Shown in pieces: positions 61,630 to 64,000 of a DNA stretch of 64,000 bases (positions within the stretch are counted from its first letter, which is position 1; every line of letters starts with the position of its first letter). The DNA lies in the NCBI GenBank assembly GCA_900291925.1, contig UWYS01000013.1:558001-622000 (forward strand). The letters are read 5' to 3'. Under the pieces are notes generated by a model that was not told the origin of the DNA, made no database searches, and worked only from the letters and a program-made list of their open reading frames with translations. The position numbers were made by a program, and so were the translations under genes. The DNA comes from Thecaphora thlaspeos. Its lineage: Eukaryota; Basidiomycota; Ustilaginomycetes; Urocystidales; Glomosporiaceae.

Positions 61630-64000
61630 ATGGCCAACGCTATACCCATCGACCTCAACACGCCTTCTCCGGAGCGAATCCCAAGGCATGGCGGCTCCCC
61701 GATCGACTCAGTCGCTACAAGGAAGCAGCACACGCACGATGGTCGTCGCAGTGACAGGAGCGACAGCTTTGCCACGCCACCACCGGCTTTCGCGTCCGCG
61801 CACGCACATCCGCACACGTCGGAAGGTGCCGTCGACCTGGACAAGTCGCGCAGCAATGACGTCTTCGAGGAGGTCGACGACCTCAGCGAGCTGCTGTCTA
61901 GGCCGCTAGCGAGAGAGGCGTTGCCGCTGATCCTCCCGCCTACACTCCCGAGTGCAGCTCCGACCCAAGCATCCTCGGCCGACGCCTCGGTGAGCAAAAA
62001 TCGCGCTCTGCCCCCCGGCTTGGGCTCTAGCTCGGCCACCAACGGCAACTCTCGAGCCCATACGCTTGCCGCCGCCCGCGCTGGCTCCAACGGCCCCACT
62101 CGACCCGCACCTGCAGGTCCGGGCCGGATCTGGCGGCTTCCAGCACAACTTGCCGCAGCACCGAATCGTCCTGCCGTCCTCGGCGCCAGACCTGACCCGG
62201 ACAGTAACTTTATCATCAGCGGCAGCGGCGCCCGTGTCCCCACCAACTTCCTGGACGGCTCGGGAGGCTACTTGCACGTAGCCGCCGAGGCCATCCGCAG
62301 TCAGCAGCCACAACAAGTCGCCCCGGCTCCTTTGTCCAACCTATCGATCAACCAGAGTGGAAGCGGAGGCGTTGACTCAACACACTCTTCCATCCTCCGT
62401 GCGCCGCCAAGCTTGACCAGACCGATGCAGGTACCCCAGCAGAGATCGGCGGACGGAAAGCGCGCGCTCAACGCTATCGACCTCACCGAAGACGATGACG
62501 ACGAGGTCAAGGCCGGGGCGGGGCCGTCGCGGCCGAAGCCCCCTCCTGCACCGGCCAGACCGCCGCCGCCCGTCGACAGTTACGTTGTCGAAGATGATGG
62601 CGACGATGACGATGAACCAATCATTGTCTCGTCGCGGGCGGCCGACGGCGGCGAGATTGTGCTCGACGAGCAGCGCAACAACGCCATTGTTTGCCTTGGC
62701 ATGATCCATTCGGTCGTCCTCTGCATGTACGGTCTGCCGCAGCAGCTCACCTACGCCGACGAGCTCACGTCGGAACCGCCTGTGGATCCTGCGTTCGATC
62801 GCAGCAACTTCCCCTCCATGACGAGCTTTTGGGCGGAAAAGGGCTACCGGCCGGTGATGCTCTCGCTCAGCAACCCGAACAACTTTGCCGGCAACGGCGG
62901 CCGGACGCTGCCGGGCAGGTGGAGCTACAGCGGTCCGCCCGCCAAGCCTTGCGACGTCAAAGTTGGCGTGATTGTTCCGCCACTCCTGACGTATCCCGAC
63001 CTTCCGCCTGAGGAGGCGAAAAAGCTTGCTCCGGGCGTCCTCCCCCCGTTCGGCTCGCTAGCGGACAAGTACATTGCTGCAATGGAGCCACTCCTCAAGA
63101 GCAGCAAGATACGCTGTGAGGCCAGGTGCCGTCAAGTCAGCGCCGGAAGAGCAGGCGTGAGTATCCAGGCGGAAAGACATATATTGGGGCGGGTTGATGG
63201 CCGCCCTGCGGCACGACTTAAAGAGGCGGGCGGAGTCCTTTGGGCGGGTCCGGGGTCTTCCGCCTTTAAGACTCTAGAAGCGTCGCCATGTTCCGCTTTT
63301 GCAAGGTGGAACCGTTGTGCTTTTGCGCATCGCCACGAACAGAAGATCAAAAGATGAACGGAACGACATCCGCCTTCTCAGAAGATCAGCGCTGACTTCT
63401 CCATCCCTCTTCGTCTTCTCTTCCATCACGCACCGCCCATCCTCCCATCCTTCTGCCTTTGCGTCCGTCTCTGCAACAGAGCTTCTTGCATTCGATCGAG
63501 ATCCTCGTGTTTGCGCGCCGGCCTGACATTGCCCTCGTCTCGGACAAGCTTTCTGCGCATGGCATCCGGCTCGATCAACCCACGACGTACCGGGCTGAGG
63601 ACTATCCCGCCAGCCCAGAGTACACGAACCCGCATAATCCACCCCCTGCCGGCTACCGGGCTGCGGCAGAGCCTCGGTTGACGATCAGCGGACTTTATCG
63701 CGGTAGCACGATGGGCGCAACGGTCCAGACCAAGGAGGCGACCGAGAAGCAGAAGAAGGAGCAGGTCGATGCGATCTACAGCAGCATCACCAGCGGCGAG
63801 GAGCTAGTGGCGGTCGAGCCCAAGCCGATGATCAAGACGAAGCTGTTCCAGCACCAAAAGCAGGCGCTCAGCTTCCTGCTGGAAAGGGAGCAGGCGAAGC
63901 GATGGTCTGACTTGAAGCGGTCGGCGGATGGCAGCAATGGCAGCGCTAACGGCGCGACGGCGGGCGGCGACCCGAACTCGAAGGCGGCCGCCACCCCCGG
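61630..64000 (+). CDS. SNF2-family ATPase, Rad5/HLTF type (3' end off window)
   Basis: Exons 61630-63156 and 63480->64000, with a 323 bp phase-0 intron (donor GTGAGT, acceptor AACAG), give 682 residues before the right edge. The N-terminus is disordered, with IPIDLNTPSP at residue 6 and a SUMO-interaction-like NAIDLTEDDDDE near 280. A HIRAN-type segment follows (EIVLDEQRNNAIVCLGMIHSVVLCMYGLPQQ, about 345-375). After the intron, SFLHSIEILVFARRPDIALVSDKLSAHGI and then KTKLFQHQKQALSFLLEREQAKRW are seen. The latter is the Q-motif-like entry to the SNF2 ATPase domain of Rad5/Rad16/HLTF proteins; helicase motif I and any RING finger lie beyond the window. Rad5/HLTF proteins act in error-free DNA damage tolerance by PCNA polyubiquitination and fork reversal. 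Assignment within the subfamily (Rad5, Rad16, Uls1, HLTF) is not settled by this fragment. Confidence 0.8.

Overview
The window is nuclear DNA of a GC-rich basidiomycete fungus. Genes are compact and protein-coding on both strands, with few introns. Introns have GTGAGT/GTAAGT-type donors and most are 75-250 bp (two reach about 320-380 bp). The eukaryotic housekeeping set (eIF3b, Spb1, Pescadillo, Sad1/USP39, ESS2, G-beta) fits this. I favour Ustilaginomycotina (smut-like yeasts) because introns are few, intergenic DNA is rich in Ser/Arg-type shadow ORFs and microsatellites, and the gene set matches, but no species can be named. I see no tRNA, rRNA, CRISPR array or intact transposon.

Layout, left to right. 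A TBL1/SIF2-like LisH-WD40 corepressor runs off the left edge (minus). A TMEM115-like Golgi membrane protein (plus) converges on PRT1/eIF3b (minus). eIF3b is divergent from the rRNA methyltransferase SPB1 (plus). Two tandem minus-strand genes then encode an unrecognised family with an N-terminal C2-C2 cysteine motif followed by coiled coil. A 2 kb gap precedes a heterotrimeric G-protein beta subunit (minus), and a 2.7 kb gap with a degenerate repeat block precedes a 1763-residue acidic protein (plus). A five- or six-exon single-finger C2H2 protein (plus) faces the spliceosomal protein ESS2 (minus). ESS2 is head-to-head with an ornithine decarboxylase antizyme gene (plus) whose two halves lie in different frames, joined at a GCC-TGA-C site. 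SAD1/USP39 (minus) is divergent from a 1717-residue MFS transporter with a disordered N-terminal region of about 1050 residues (plus). A secreted GH20 beta-hexosaminidase (minus), a PXA/PXB-domain protein (minus, with a frame-broken 5' part) and Pescadillo/NOP7 (minus) follow. Last come a GPI-anchored Kre9/Knh1-like surface protein (plus) and a Rad5/HLTF-type SNF2 ATPase that runs off the right edge (plus).

There is no single pathway cluster. Three genes serve ribosome production or translation (PRT1, SPB1, NOP7), two serve splicing (ESS2, SAD1), two are WD40 regulators (TBL1-like, G-beta), two are secreted or cell-surface (GH20, GPI protein), and one controls polyamines (antizyme). The observations most worth following are the antizyme +1 recoding site, the tandem C2-C2/coiled-coil paralogues, the frame-neutral 54 bp exon carrying both zinc-binding histidines of the C2H2 finger, the giant MFS fusion, and the homopolymer-associated frame breaks upstream of the PXA/PXB gene.
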